Translations under genes and position numbers: made by a program
Shown here: one piece after another, positions 41,731 through 50,066 of the stretch
Layout of the letters: every line of letters starts with the position of its first letter
Position numbering within the stretch: position 1 is the stretch's first letter
Notes under the pieces: model-generated
The model's database searches: none
The model's input: only the letters and a program-made list of their open reading frames with translations
Told to the model about the DNA's origin: nothing
From: Castellaniella hirudinis_A
GTDB taxonomy: Bacteria > Pseudomonadota > Gammaproteobacteria > Burkholderiales > Burkholderiaceae_B
DNA length: 64,000 nt
Reading direction: 5' to 3'
Assembly: GCF_047468865.1 (NCBI RefSeq)
Contig: NZ_JBLGTV010000002.1
Location: 62,001-126,000, forward strand

Positions 41731-44700
41731 CCCGCATTGCGCCGCCCGTCCCGCCGGCCGCCGGCGGGCTGGACTGGGCGCCCCTGACCGAGGCCCAGGA
41801 GGGCCTGTGGTACGCCCAGCGGCTGGATCCGGGCAACCCGATTTTCAACCCGGCCCACTGCACCACGGTGCGCAGCCCGCTGGACATCCCCCGCTTCACC
41901 CAGGCCGTCAACCAGGCCCTGGCCGAGGCCGAGGCGCTGTCGCTGCGCTTCCAGGAAACCGCCGATGGCCCGCTGCAGGCGCTGGATCCCGCCCGGACGC
42001 CCCGCCTGGAAATCCTGGACTGGCGCGATCTGGGCGCGCCGGCCCCGGCGCATGAGCGCGCCCTGGCCTGGATTCAAGACGACCTGGCCCGCCTCGTCGA
42101 CCCGCTGCGCCAGCCCTTGTCCCGCCAGGTGTTGATCCTGTGCGGCCCCCGGCTGACGCTGTGGTATCAGCGCGTCCACCATCTGGCCGCCGACGGCTAC
42201 GGCATGGCGCTGATCGAAAGCCGCGCCCTCCACCTGTATGCGGCCCGGCAAGCGCCCGGCCCGGCCGATGCCCCGCTGGCGCCCTTGGTCCCCGTCTGGG
42301 CCGAAGACCAGCACTGGCGCGCAAGCGAGGCGCGCAGCCGGGCACAGGCATTCTGGCGCGAACACTGCGCGGGCCGCCTGCCCGCCGCCGGTCTGGCGGC
42401 CGACACGGCGTTCAGCGCCCACACCTGCCTGCGCCGCGAAATCGACGCCGCGCCCGACCTGGTCGCGGCGCTGCAGGCGCTGGAAACCGCCACGGACGTC
42501 AGCTGGCCCGATATCCTGACCGTGCTGGGCGCGGCTTTCGTGGCGCGCCACCTGGGGCCCGCCGACTGCATCGCGGGCGTGCCCGCCATGGGCCGCCTCG
42601 GCAGCCGCAGCGCCCGGGCCGTGGCCACCGTCATGAACGTCGTCCCCTGGGTCTGCCCGCTGGACGAAAGCGCCCCCCTGGCGGACACCCTGTCGCAGGG
42701 CGCCCGCAGCCTGCGCGCCGTGCGCCGCCACAGCCGCTATCGCGCCGAGCACCTGCGCCGCGACCTGTCCCTGGCGGGCGGCCTGACGCGCCTGCACGGC
42801 CCGATCCTCAACGTGCTGCCCTTCGACGCCCCTTACGCCGCCGCCGGCCTGGATGCCCACCAGACAGTCTTGTGCACCGGCCCCGTCGAAGACCTGACCC
42901 TCAGCTTCCGCGCCGCGCCCGACGGCAGCGCTCTGCGCCTGGAAATCGAAGCCAATCCCAAGCTGTACAGCGCCGAGCAGGCCGACGCCTATCTGGCGCG
43001 GCTGGCCCATTTCCTGGCCGCCGCCCTGAAGGCCGGCCGCCTGGCCGACGTCGCCACCCTGACCCCGGCGGAACACGAACGCTGGGCGCTGGCGCCCAAC
43101 CGCACCGACCACCCCCTGCCCGACGGCACGCTCTGGTCGCGCATTCAGGCCCGCCTGCTGGCGCAGCCCCAACACATCGGCCTGCAGGACGCCGAGGACG
43201 GCGCCCATCCCTGGACCTACGCCGAAATCGACGCCTGGACGGCCCGGGCCGCCCGCCGGCTGCGGCAGCAAGGCGCGCGGGTCGGCACCCGCATCGCCGT
43301 GGCCCTGCCCCGATCGGCCCGGCGGGTACTGTGCCTGCTGGCGATTCTGCGCAGCGGGGCGGCCTACCTGCCCCTGGATCCCGCCCAGCCCGCCGCCCGC
43401 CTGCGTCATATCCTGGACGATGCCCAGGCCCTGGCGCTGATTTCACAGCTGGATCTATGCGAGGGCCTGGCCACCCAGGCCCTGGACCCGGACACCCTGG
43501 ATCAACCCGCCGGCGACGCGCCCGCGCCTCTGGCCCCCGACCCCGGGCCGGCCGGCCCGCAAGACCCGGCCTACCTGATCTATACCTCGGGTTCCACCGG
43601 CGCGCCCAAGGGGGTGATCGTGTCCCACGCGGCCATCGTCAACCGCCTGGAATGGATGCGGGCGCACTACGCCATCGGCCCCGCCGACCGCATCCTGCAA
43701 AAAACCCCGGCCACCTTCGATGTTTCGGTCTGGGAACTGTTCCTGCCATTCCTGTCGGGCGCCCGCCTGGTCGTCGCCCCCCCCGAAGCGCACCGCGACC
43801 CCGCCTGGCTGTGCCGCCTGATCCGCCAACATGCCATCAGCGTGCTGCATTTCGTGCCCTCCATGCTGGCCGCCATCCTGGACGAACCCGACGCCCGCGG
43901 TCTGCGGACACGGCTGGTGTTCTGCAGCGGCGAAGCCCTGCCCGGCGCGCTGCGCGACCGCTTCCACCAGTTGGTCGCGGCCCAGCTGCACAATCTGTAC
44001 GGCCCCACCGAAGCCGCCGTCGACGTTTCCTACTGGGCCGCCGGCGCGGACGACCGCAGCCAGCCCATGCCCATCGGCTGGCCGGTCTGGAACACGCAGC
44101 TGCACGTTCTGGATGCCGGACTGCGCCCCGTGCCGCCCGGCGTCGTCGGCCAGTTGTACCTGGGCGGCAGCCAGCTGGCCATCGGTTACCTGGGGCGGCC
44201 CGACTTGACCGCCGAACGCTTCATCCCCGCCCCCGACGGCCTGCCCGGGCCACGGCTGTACGCCACGGGCGACTTGGCCAGCCGCCGCGAAGACGGGGCC
44301 ATTCTCTACCTGGGGCGGCTCGACCACCAGGTCAAGCTGCGCGGCCAGCGCATCGAGCTGGGAGAAATCGAAGCCGTCCTGGCCGATCACCCGGACGTGG
44401 CCCAGGTCGCCGTGCTGGCGCGCGAGGACGAGCCGGGCCGCGCCTATCTGGCGGCCTATCTGGTGGCGGCCGCCGGTCATGACGCCGATCCCGACGCCCT
44501 GAAAACCCACGCCGCCGGCCTGCTGCCGGACTATATGGTGCCCACCGCCTGGGTGCGGCTGCCCGCCCTGCCCGTCACGGCCAACGGCAAACTGGATCGC
44601 AAGGCCCTGCCGCGCCCCGCGCTGGATCCCCGCCCGCACGGCCACAGCCCCCGCACCCCCGCCGAGCAACTGGTGGCCGAAGCCTTCCAGGCCGTGCTGG

Positions 44701-45758
44701 GCCTGGCCGAAGCCTTCCAGGCCGTGCTGGGCCTGGCCGACTGCCCCGCCGTCGAGGACGACTTCTTCGCCCTGGGGGGGCATTCACTGCTGGCGGCCCG
44801 CCTGGCCCTGCGGCTGCGCGACGCCCGCGACATCTCCCTGGGCACTATTTTCCAGTACCCCACCGTCCAGCGCCTGGCCCGGCACCTGGATACGCAGGCC
44901 GACGCCGCCGCCCCGGACACCGCCGGTTTCGGGCCGGTGGTCACGCTGCGCGAAGCGCCCGGCCGGCCCGCCTTGTTCTGCATCCACCCCGCCGGCGGGC
45001 TGTCCTGGTGCTACGGCACCCTGGCGCGCGCCCTGTCGCCCGCCCGCACGGTGCACGGCATCCAGGCCCCCGCCCTGTCTGGCCAAGCGCTCGACGACAG
45101 CCTGGCGGCCATGGCCCGCCGCTATGCCGACCAGGTTCAGGCCCTGCAGGCCCAGGGCCCCTACCACCTGGCCGGCTGGTCGGTGGGCGGCATCCTGGCG
45201 CACGCCGTGGCGGCCGAGCTGCAGCAACGCGGGCAAGCCATCGGCGTCGTGGCCCTGCTGGACGCCTACCCCTGCGAAGTCTGGCGCGACCGCCCCGAAC
45301 CCGCCGCCGACGACCTATACAAGGCTTTGCTGCACATTGCCGGGGCCGACCCCCAGGCTTTGCCGCCCGAGCGCCTGAACCGCGCCGGCGTGATCGACTT
45401 CCTGCGCGCCGAAGGCCACCCGCTGGGCGAACTGCCCGATGCCCGCCTGGATGCGATCTTCGACACCGTCGGCCAGACCAACGCGCTGGTGCGACGCCAC
45501 CGGCAACGGCCCTACGACGGCGCGGTGCTGCACTTCCAGGCCGCCCTGGAACACACCGCCGGAACCGATCTGGATCCCCGGGCCTGGCAGGCCCACTGCA
45601 CCCGCCTGACCCGCCATGCGATCCCGGCCACCCACGCCGGCCTGCCCGGGGCAGACGCGGTCGCCCGGATCGCCCCTCTCCTGAACCCTTGTCTGGCAGC
45701 GGCCGACTCAGCCGCCGCGACGCCCTCGATTCTTCCCACACAAAAGGAAACCGCATGA
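41727..45758 (+). CDS. entF: EntF-type nonribosomal peptide synthetase, C-A-T-TE, serine-activating
   Basis: The 1343-residue synthetase has a condensation domain (about 15-440, HHLAADG motif near 151), an adenylation domain (about 455-960; TSGSTGAPKG near 618, NGKLDRKAL near 953), a carrier domain (Ser in LGGHSLL near 1018) and a thioesterase (GWSVGG near 1150, late His in ATHAGL). Reading the ten specificity positions by motif alignment gives D-V-W-H-F-S-L-V-D-K, the EntF serine code. It should join dihydroxybenzoate to serine and cyclise three units to enterobactin. A 30-bp tandem duplication lies just before the carrier core. The ATG at 41727 overlaps the carrier gene's stop. Confidence 0.93.
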   Translation: MTRIAPPVPPAAGGLDWAPLTEAQEGLWYAQRLDPGNPIFNPAHCTTVRSPLDIPRFTQAVNQALAEAEALSLRFQETADGPLQALDPARTPRLEILDWRDLGAPAPAHERALAWIQDDLARLVDPLRQPLSRQVLILCGPRLTLWYQRVHHLAADGYGMALIESRALHLYAARQAPGPADAPLAPLVPVWAEDQHWRASEARSRAQAFWREHCAGRLPAAGLAADTAFSAHTCLRREIDAAPDLVAALQALETATDVSWPDILTVLGAAFVARHLGPADCIAGVPAMGRLGSRSARAVATVMNVVPWVCPLDESAPLADTLSQGARSLRAVRRHSRYRAEHLRRDLSLAGGLTRLHGPILNVLPFDAPYAAAGLDAHQTVLCTGPVEDLTLSFRAAPDGSALRLEIEANPKLYSAEQADAYLARLAHFLAAALKAGRLADVATLTPAEHERWALAPNRTDHPLPDGTLWSRIQARLLAQPQHIGLQDAEDGAHPWTYAEIDAWTARAARRLRQQGARVGTRIAVALPRSARRVLCLLAILRSGAAYLPLDPAQPAARLRHILDDAQALALISQLDLCEGLATQALDPDTLDQPAGDAPAPLAPDPGPAGPQDPAYLIYTSGSTGAPKGVIVSHAAIVNRLEWMRAHYAIGPADRILQKTPATFDVSVWELFLPFLSGARLVVAPPEAHRDPAWLCRLIRQHAISVLHFVPSMLAAILDEPDARGLRTRLVFCSGEALPGALRDRFHQLVAAQLHNLYGPTEAAVDVSYWAAGADDRSQPMPIGWPVWNTQLHVLDAGLRPVPPGVVGQLYLGGSQLAIGYLGRPDLTAERFIPAPDGLPGPRLYATGDLASRREDGAILYLGRLDHQVKLRGQRIELGEIEAVLADHPDVAQVAVLAREDEPGRAYLAAYLVAAAGHDADPDALKTHAAGLLPDYMVPTAWVRLPALPVTANGKLDRKALPRPALDPRPHGHSPRTPAEQLVAEAFQAVLGLAEAFQAVLGLADCPAVEDDFFALGGHSLLAARLALRLRDARDISLGTIFQYPTVQRLARHLDTQADAAAPDTAGFGPVVTLREAPGRPALFCIHPAGGLSWCYGTLARALSPARTVHGIQAPALSGQALDDSLAAMARRYADQVQALQAQGPYHLAGWSVGGILAHAVAAELQQRGQAIGVVALLDAYPCEVWRDRPEPAADDLYKALLHIAGADPQALPPERLNRAGVIDFLRAEGHPLGELPDARLDAIFDTVGQTNALVRRHRQRPYDGAVLHFQAALEHTAGTDLDPRAWQAHCTRLTRHAIPATHAGLPGADAVARIAPLLNPCLAAADSAAATPSILPTQKETA
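44674..44740 (+). repeat. 30-bp in-frame tandem duplication in entF
   Basis: Bases 44674-44703 are repeated exactly at 44704-44733, followed by seven bases of a third copy. The unit encodes the ten residues AEAFQAVLGL, so the protein reads this helix segment twice in a row, directly before the carrier-domain loop that leads to the phosphopantetheine serine. The two copies are identical at DNA level, which points to a recent event or an assembly artefact. Confidence 0.95.
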
Positions 45759-46864
45759 CTTCCGCCCCGGCCCACGGCCGCCTGTTTTCACGCAGCACAA
45801 AAATCCTGATCGCCAGCGCCCTCCTGGGCCTGGCCGCCGGCTGCGCCACGCAACCGACCGCCTCCTCCGGCGCGGCCGCCACGTCCGCCTGGGCCTTCAC
45901 CACTCAGGTCACCGACCTCGTCCCCGGCATCTACCAAGGCGCCTACAGCGCCAATACCCAACAGCTGTACATCACCAGCGCCGTGGGCCGTCCGCCGGTG
46001 CGCGAATCCCGCCTGGTGGCCTTCGATCCCGCCAGCCAACGCATCAGCGCCGAAGTCGTGCCGGCGGTGCAAGCGGGCCACAAGGACGGCCAGCTGCAGG
46101 CCGTCTACGGGATCGCCACGGACGATCCGCACGGGCACATCTGGGTCACCAACACCCGCAGCGGTTCGCTGGCCGTCTATGCGCAGGACGGCCTGAAGCT
46201 GGTCAAGCAGTTTGGCGACAAGGCCGCCCCGCACGCCCGCGACGTGGCGGTCGACGCCGCCCACCAGCGCGCCTATGTCTCCAGCCCCGCCGGCGACACG
46301 ATTTTCGTCTTCGACACCGCCACGCTGAAACCCCTGCCCGGCATCACCCTGAAAGGCGCGGGCGAAGCGCCCAAGCCCATGAGCCTGGCCCTGGACAGCG
46401 CCCATCAGCGCCTGTACACCGTCAGCCTGAACACGGCCGAAGTGTTCGTCATCGACACCGCCACGGGTAAACAAATCGCCAGCCACCCGATCCCGAACGT
46501 CCAGGGCGGGGCGGGCATCGCCATCGACAGCCAAAAACAACAGCTGTACGTGACGGCCCAGAAGTCCGGCGACCTGGTCATTCTGGACGCCCAAAGCGGC
46601 CGGGTTCTGCACCAGCTGGCCACCGGGGCCGGCGCCCTGAATGTGGCTTTCGATCCGGTCAACCGCCTGGCCTACGTGGCCAATCGCGGGGCCGGTTCGG
46701 TCACCGTCGTCAATGACGCCGGGGCCATCCTGGCGCAGATCGACACGGGTTCCTCCCCCAACCACATCACCACCACGCCCGACGGCACCGCCTGGGCCCT
46801 GGTGAAGAAAAACAAGGACGACCCCCGCCTCGATCGCGTGGTGCGCATCGAGGCCCGCCACTGA
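45755..46864 (+). CDS. YncE-like beta-propeller lipoprotein, second copy
   Basis: The 369-residue protein has a lipoprotein signal peptide (ILIASALLGLAAGC) and repeated propeller blades such as RDVAVDAAHQRAYVSSPAGDTIFVFDTATLKPL and LNVAFDPVNRLAYVANRGAGSVTVVNDAG. It ends RLDRVVRIEARH, like the RMESVVRIDLRG ending of the paralogue at 28723-29883. The ATG overlaps the entF stop (ATGA), and AAAGGA precedes it, so it is a co-translated member of the biosynthetic operon. A role in the periplasm in siderophore export, maturation or uptake is inferred from position only. Confidence 0.85.
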   Translation: MTSAPAHGRLFSRSTKILIASALLGLAAGCATQPTASSGAAATSAWAFTTQVTDLVPGIYQGAYSANTQQLYITSAVGRPPVRESRLVAFDPASQRISAEVVPAVQAGHKDGQLQAVYGIATDDPHGHIWVTNTRSGSLAVYAQDGLKLVKQFGDKAAPHARDVAVDAAHQRAYVSSPAGDTIFVFDTATLKPLPGITLKGAGEAPKPMSLALDSAHQRLYTVSLNTAEVFVIDTATGKQIASHPIPNVQGGAGIAIDSQKQQLYVTAQKSGDLVILDAQSGRVLHQLATGAGALNVAFDPVNRLAYVANRGAGSVTVVNDAGAILAQIDTGSSPNHITTTPDGTAWALVKKNKDDPRLDRVVRIEARH

Positions 46865-46866
46865 CC

Positions 46867-48030
46867 ATGGACATGCTGACGCGCGCATCATCCAAGCAGG
46901 CGGCCGGCCCGGCGCCCGCAACCGGCTTCCAGGCGGGCGATTGCCTGTTCGCCACTGAAGACGAGGTGTTTCACGGGCGCGGCTGCCTGTTGCAGGCCGC
47001 GCCGCAAGACGGCGTCAGCCAGCAGGCCGCCAGCCTGCTGGCCCAGGCGGCCGACAGCCAGACGGCCCCGGTGCTGCTGGGGCTGCTGCCCTACGACCCG
47101 GCCCTGCCCGCGCAGCTGCGCATCCCGCGTGAAACCCACCGGCCCGGGGCGCCGGCGCAACTGCCCGCCATGCCTCGGGCGCGCACCCTGCAACGGCGCG
47201 AACACCCGTCGCGCGCCGCCTACGAGCAAGGCGTGCGCGACGCTCTGCATCAGCTGGACAGCCAACCCGCGCTGCGCAAGCTGGTGCTGGCCCGCACCCT
47301 GCAGCTGGAACTGGCCCAAGACCTGGATCTGCACCATGTCATCCAGCGCCTGTGGCAACGCAACCCGCATGGTTACACCTATGCCATGCCGCTGGGCGAC
47401 GACCGGCGCTATTTCATCGGGGCCAGCCCCGAACTGCTGGTGCGCCGCCGCGGCCGCCAGGTGACGGTGCACCCGCTGGCGGGCACAGCCACCCGCCACG
47501 CCGATCCGGCCCTGGATGCCGACAGCGCCCGAACCTTGCTGGATTCCCCCAAGGATCTGCATGAACACGCCGTCGTGGTCGAAGCCATCGACGCGGTGCT
47601 GCGCCCCCTGTGCCGCACCCTGGATATCCCGGCCCGCCCCAGCCTGACCGCCACCGCCCGCCTGTGGCACCTGGGCACGCCGATCCAGGGCGAACTGGCC
47701 GACCCGGCCATCACCGCCCTGGATCTGGCGCTGGCCCTGCATCCGACCCCCGCGGTCTGCGGTCTGCCCACCGCCGACGCCCGCCGGGCGATTGCCCGGA
47801 TCGAACCCTTCGAGCGCGGCTATTTCGCCGGGGCCGTGGGCTGGTGCGACCACCAGGGCGACGGCGCCTGGGCCGTGGCGATCCGCTGCGCCCAGGCCAT
47901 CGGCCGCCAACTGACCCTGTACGCCGGCGCGGGCATCGTGCCCGGCTCGGTGCCCGCCCAAGAATGTATTGAAACCGGAAACAAACTGCGCACCGTTCTG
48001 GATGCGCTCGGCATTGACACCACCCCATGA
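46867..48030 (+). CDS. entC: Isochorismate synthase
   Basis: The 387-residue enzyme shows the chorismate-binding family motifs: LRKLVLARTL (catalytic lysine), HPLAGTATR, LLDSPKDLHEHAVVVE, LWHLGTPIQGEL, LHPTPAVCGLP, FERGYFAGAVGW and the terminal GAGIVPGSVPAQECIETGNKL. It converts chorismate to isochorismate, the first committed step to 2,3-dihydroxybenzoate, using magnesium. The gene begins 2 bases after the lipoprotein stop and overlaps the isochorismatase start (ATGA). Confidence 0.94.
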   Translation: MDMLTRASSKQAAGPAPATGFQAGDCLFATEDEVFHGRGCLLQAAPQDGVSQQAASLLAQAADSQTAPVLLGLLPYDPALPAQLRIPRETHRPGAPAQLPAMPRARTLQRREHPSRAAYEQGVRDALHQLDSQPALRKLVLARTLQLELAQDLDLHHVIQRLWQRNPHGYTYAMPLGDDRRYFIGASPELLVRRRGRQVTVHPLAGTATRHADPALDADSARTLLDSPKDLHEHAVVVEAIDAVLRPLCRTLDIPARPSLTATARLWHLGTPIQGELADPAITALDLALALHPTPAVCGLPTADARRAIARIEPFERGYFAGAVGWCDHQGDGAWAVAIRCAQAIGRQLTLYAGAGIVPGSVPAQECIETGNKLRTVLDALGIDTTP

Positions 48031-48674
48031 CCATCCCCAGCCTGACCGCCTATCCGATGCCCGCCGACCCCGTATCCAACCGGGTCGACTGGGCCATCGC
48101 CCCCGCTCGCGCCGCCCTGCTGATCCACGACATGCAGGATTATTTTCTGGGCAAGTTCGACATCGCCCAGGCCCCGATCCCGGCACTGATCGACGCCATT
48201 GCGCGCCTGCGCCAACGCTGCCATACCCTGGGCATCCCGGTGTACTACACCGCCCAGCCGCCCGTGCAGCCCGTCGAAGACCGCGCACTGCTGAACGATT
48301 TCTGGGGGCCCGGCCTGACCGAACCCTCGCAGCAGGCCGGGGCGGGCATCGCCGCCCCCCTGACGCCCGAGGCCCAGGATACGGTGCTGACAAAGTGGCG
48401 TTACAGCGCCTTCCAGCGCTCCGACCTGCGCCAGCGGCTGGCGGATCAGGGCCGCGACCAGTTGATCATCACCGGCGTCTATGCGCACATCGGCTGCCTC
48501 AGCACCGCCCTGGAAGCCTTCATGCAGGATGTCCAGCCCTTCCTGGCGCTGGACGCCTGCGCCGACTTCAGCCTGGACGACCACCGGATGGCCATCCGCC
48601 ACGTGTCGCGCTGCTGCGGCATGAGCCTGACCACCGCCGAAATCCTGCAGGCCCTGGCCGCGCATCCCGATTGA
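48027..48674 (+). CDS. entB: Isochorismatase without carrier domain
   Basis: The 215-residue enzyme matches the N-terminal isochorismatase half of EntB: LLIHDMQDYFLGKFD with the catalytic Asp35, VLTKWRYSAFQRSDL with Lys123, and GVYAHIGCLSTALEAFMQDVQPFLALDACADFS. It removes pyruvate from isochorismate to give 2,3-dihydro-2,3-dihydroxybenzoate. EntB of E. coli (about 285 residues) continues into an aryl carrier domain; here the reading frame stops at that point and the carrier is encoded 6 kb upstream as a separate protein. Confidence 0.93.
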   Translation: MTIPSLTAYPMPADPVSNRVDWAIAPARAALLIHDMQDYFLGKFDIAQAPIPALIDAIARLRQRCHTLGIPVYYTAQPPVQPVEDRALLNDFWGPGLTEPSQQAGAGIAAPLTPEAQDTVLTKWRYSAFQRSDLRQRLADQGRDQLIITGVYAHIGCLSTALEAFMQDVQPFLALDACADFSLDDHRMAIRHVSRCCGMSLTTAEILQALAAHPD

Positions 48675-48721
48675 TCCGCATCCCAGCACACCAACCCGAC
48701 CGACAGGACATCCAAGACACC

Positions 48722-49555
48722 GTGCCTCATTCCACTGATTTTCAAGACCGCCACATCCTGGTCACTGGCGCGGCCAGCGGCATCGGCGCCGCCGTGGCCC
48801 GCCAATTGCTGGCCCGGGGGGCGCGTGTCTCCGCCGTCGATCTGGACGAAAGCGGCCTGCGGCAACTGGGCGACCCGCCGCCCGAGGCCGCGTCCAGCCA
48901 CGGCGACGCCGGACAGGCCACCGGCACGGCCGGACGCCTGTGGTCAACCCGCCTGGACGTGCGCGACGCCACCGCCGTCACCCGCGCCGTCGAACAGGCC
49001 CAGGCCGCCCTGGGGCCACTGAACGGCCTGGCCAGCGTGGCCGGGGTGCTGGAAATGGGCTCGGTCGTCGATCTGGATGATGCACAGTGGGCGCATTGCT
49101 TCGACGTCAATGCCACCGGCGTATTCCACGTCTGCCGCGCCGTCGCCCGCCAGCTCCTGGCGCGGGATGCCGGCGGGGCCATCGCGGTGGTCAGCTCCAA
49201 CGCCGCCGCCACGCCACGCGCCGGCATGTCGGCCTATGCCGCGTCCAAGGCCGCCGTGACGCAGTTTTCGCGCTGCCTGGGGCTGGAACTCGCCCCCCGG
49301 GGCATCCGGGTGAACATTGTCTCGCCCGGTTCCACCGACACGGCCATGCAGCAAGCCATGTGGGCGCGCGGCAGTTCACGGGCCACCGTGATCCAGGGCG
49401 ACGCCGCCCAGTGGCGCCTGGGGATTCCCCTGGGCAAGATCGCCACCCCCGACGAAATCGCCCACGCCGTCCTGTTCCTGCTGTCGGATCAGGCCAGCCA
49501 CATCACCCTGCACGACCTGCGGGTGGACGGCGGCGCCACCCTGGATCAGGGCTGA
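48722..49555 (+). CDS. entA: 2,3-dihydro-2,3-dihydroxybenzoate dehydrogenase (SDR family)
   Basis: The 277-residue short-chain dehydrogenase has the cofactor loop TGAASGIG (residues 15-22), a SSNAAATPR serine region, and the catalytic YAASK (Tyr172, Lys176), with the EntA-type GSTDTAMQQAMW stretch. It oxidises the dihydrodiol to 2,3-dihydroxybenzoate with NAD+. The start is a GTG, since no in-frame ATG precedes the Rossmann motif. Compared with E. coli EntA (248 residues) there is an insertion of about 25 residues at 48-75 (Pro/Ala/Gly-rich) before the DVRD motif. Last gene of the ent operon. Confidence 0.93.
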   Translation: MPHSTDFQDRHILVTGAASGIGAAVARQLLARGARVSAVDLDESGLRQLGDPPPEAASSHGDAGQATGTAGRLWSTRLDVRDATAVTRAVEQAQAALGPLNGLASVAGVLEMGSVVDLDDAQWAHCFDVNATGVFHVCRAVARQLLARDAGGAIAVVSSNAAATPRAGMSAYAASKAAVTQFSRCLGLELAPRGIRVNIVSPGSTDTAMQQAMWARGSSRATVIQGDAAQWRLGIPLGKIATPDEIAHAVLFLLSDQASHITLHDLRVDGGATLDQG

Positions 49556-49587
49556 ATCCGACGACTGGTCAGCCCCGGAACCTGGCG

Positions 49588-49614
49588 CGCCGGGGGCATT
49601 GTCGCCCCCCGGCG
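49588..49614 (+). terminator. GC-rich hairpin after entA, possible operon end
   Basis: CGCCGGGGGC (49588-49597) can pair with the CCCCCCGGCG at 49605-49614 across a short ATTGTCG loop. It lies 33 bases after the entA stop. There is no T-run, so it is not a canonical intrinsic terminator; it may slow polymerase or protect the 3' end of the transcript. Confidence 0.4.
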
Positions 49615-49856
49615 ATCATCTTGAAGCTGCGCAAGCCCTGAAGCCGCGCAAGCCCAGTGCTTTGCACGTAGCGGGCGCTGATCGGCAAAGGCCAACAAAA
49701 TCCGGCGCTGCTCGGAACCAAACGCGCCGCCCTCGCCCGAAGCGCCCGCGCATGAGACCCGCGCAGGCGACTCGCCCGCGCAAAAAAATTCCGTGCCTGT
49801 CTGCAGGGTTTTTTTTCCAAAGAAAACCCGCATCCTGAAAAACGAGTTTAATTTCA

Positions 49857-49931
49857 ATTTTTTTGATCCGACCCCTTTTGTAAGGACAAGACAGACAATA
49901 GAAAATAAATAGGGACGGATCAGAAAAAAAT
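49857..49931. mobile_element. AT-rich 75-bp element with imperfect terminal inverted repeats (RAYT/Y1 transposon remnant or MITE-like)
   Basis: The left end, read inward, is ATTTTTTTGATCCGACCC and the right end on the other strand is ATTTTTTCTGATCCGTCCC, so the ends pair imperfectly over about 18 bases. Flanks and core are far richer in A and T than the surrounding DNA. The GGGG-TCGGATC and GGGACGGATC ends resemble the ends that often flank Y1/RAYT transposase genes in proteobacteria. No transposase gene is between the ends. Within the 511-base gap 49556-50066 the rest shows only a short hairpin before a T8 tract (49796-49816) and no supported gene. Confidence 0.45.
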
Positions 49932-50066
49932 AATTGTCACCCAGGCCTTGACAGCGTAATTTCTCGATTCTGCCCAGGGGATTTCTGGAAACGCCCGCGT
50001 CCGGCGCGGCACCGCCGATCCCGTCTTCCTGGCGGGCGGAACCCCGCATTACCTGACGAGCCTGCC

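Noticed and set aside
49546..50049. A 167-codon minus-strand frame covering most of the entA-gltB gap
   Set aside because: It crosses the AT-rich inverted-repeat element, overlaps the entA end and shows no similarity to any family I know.
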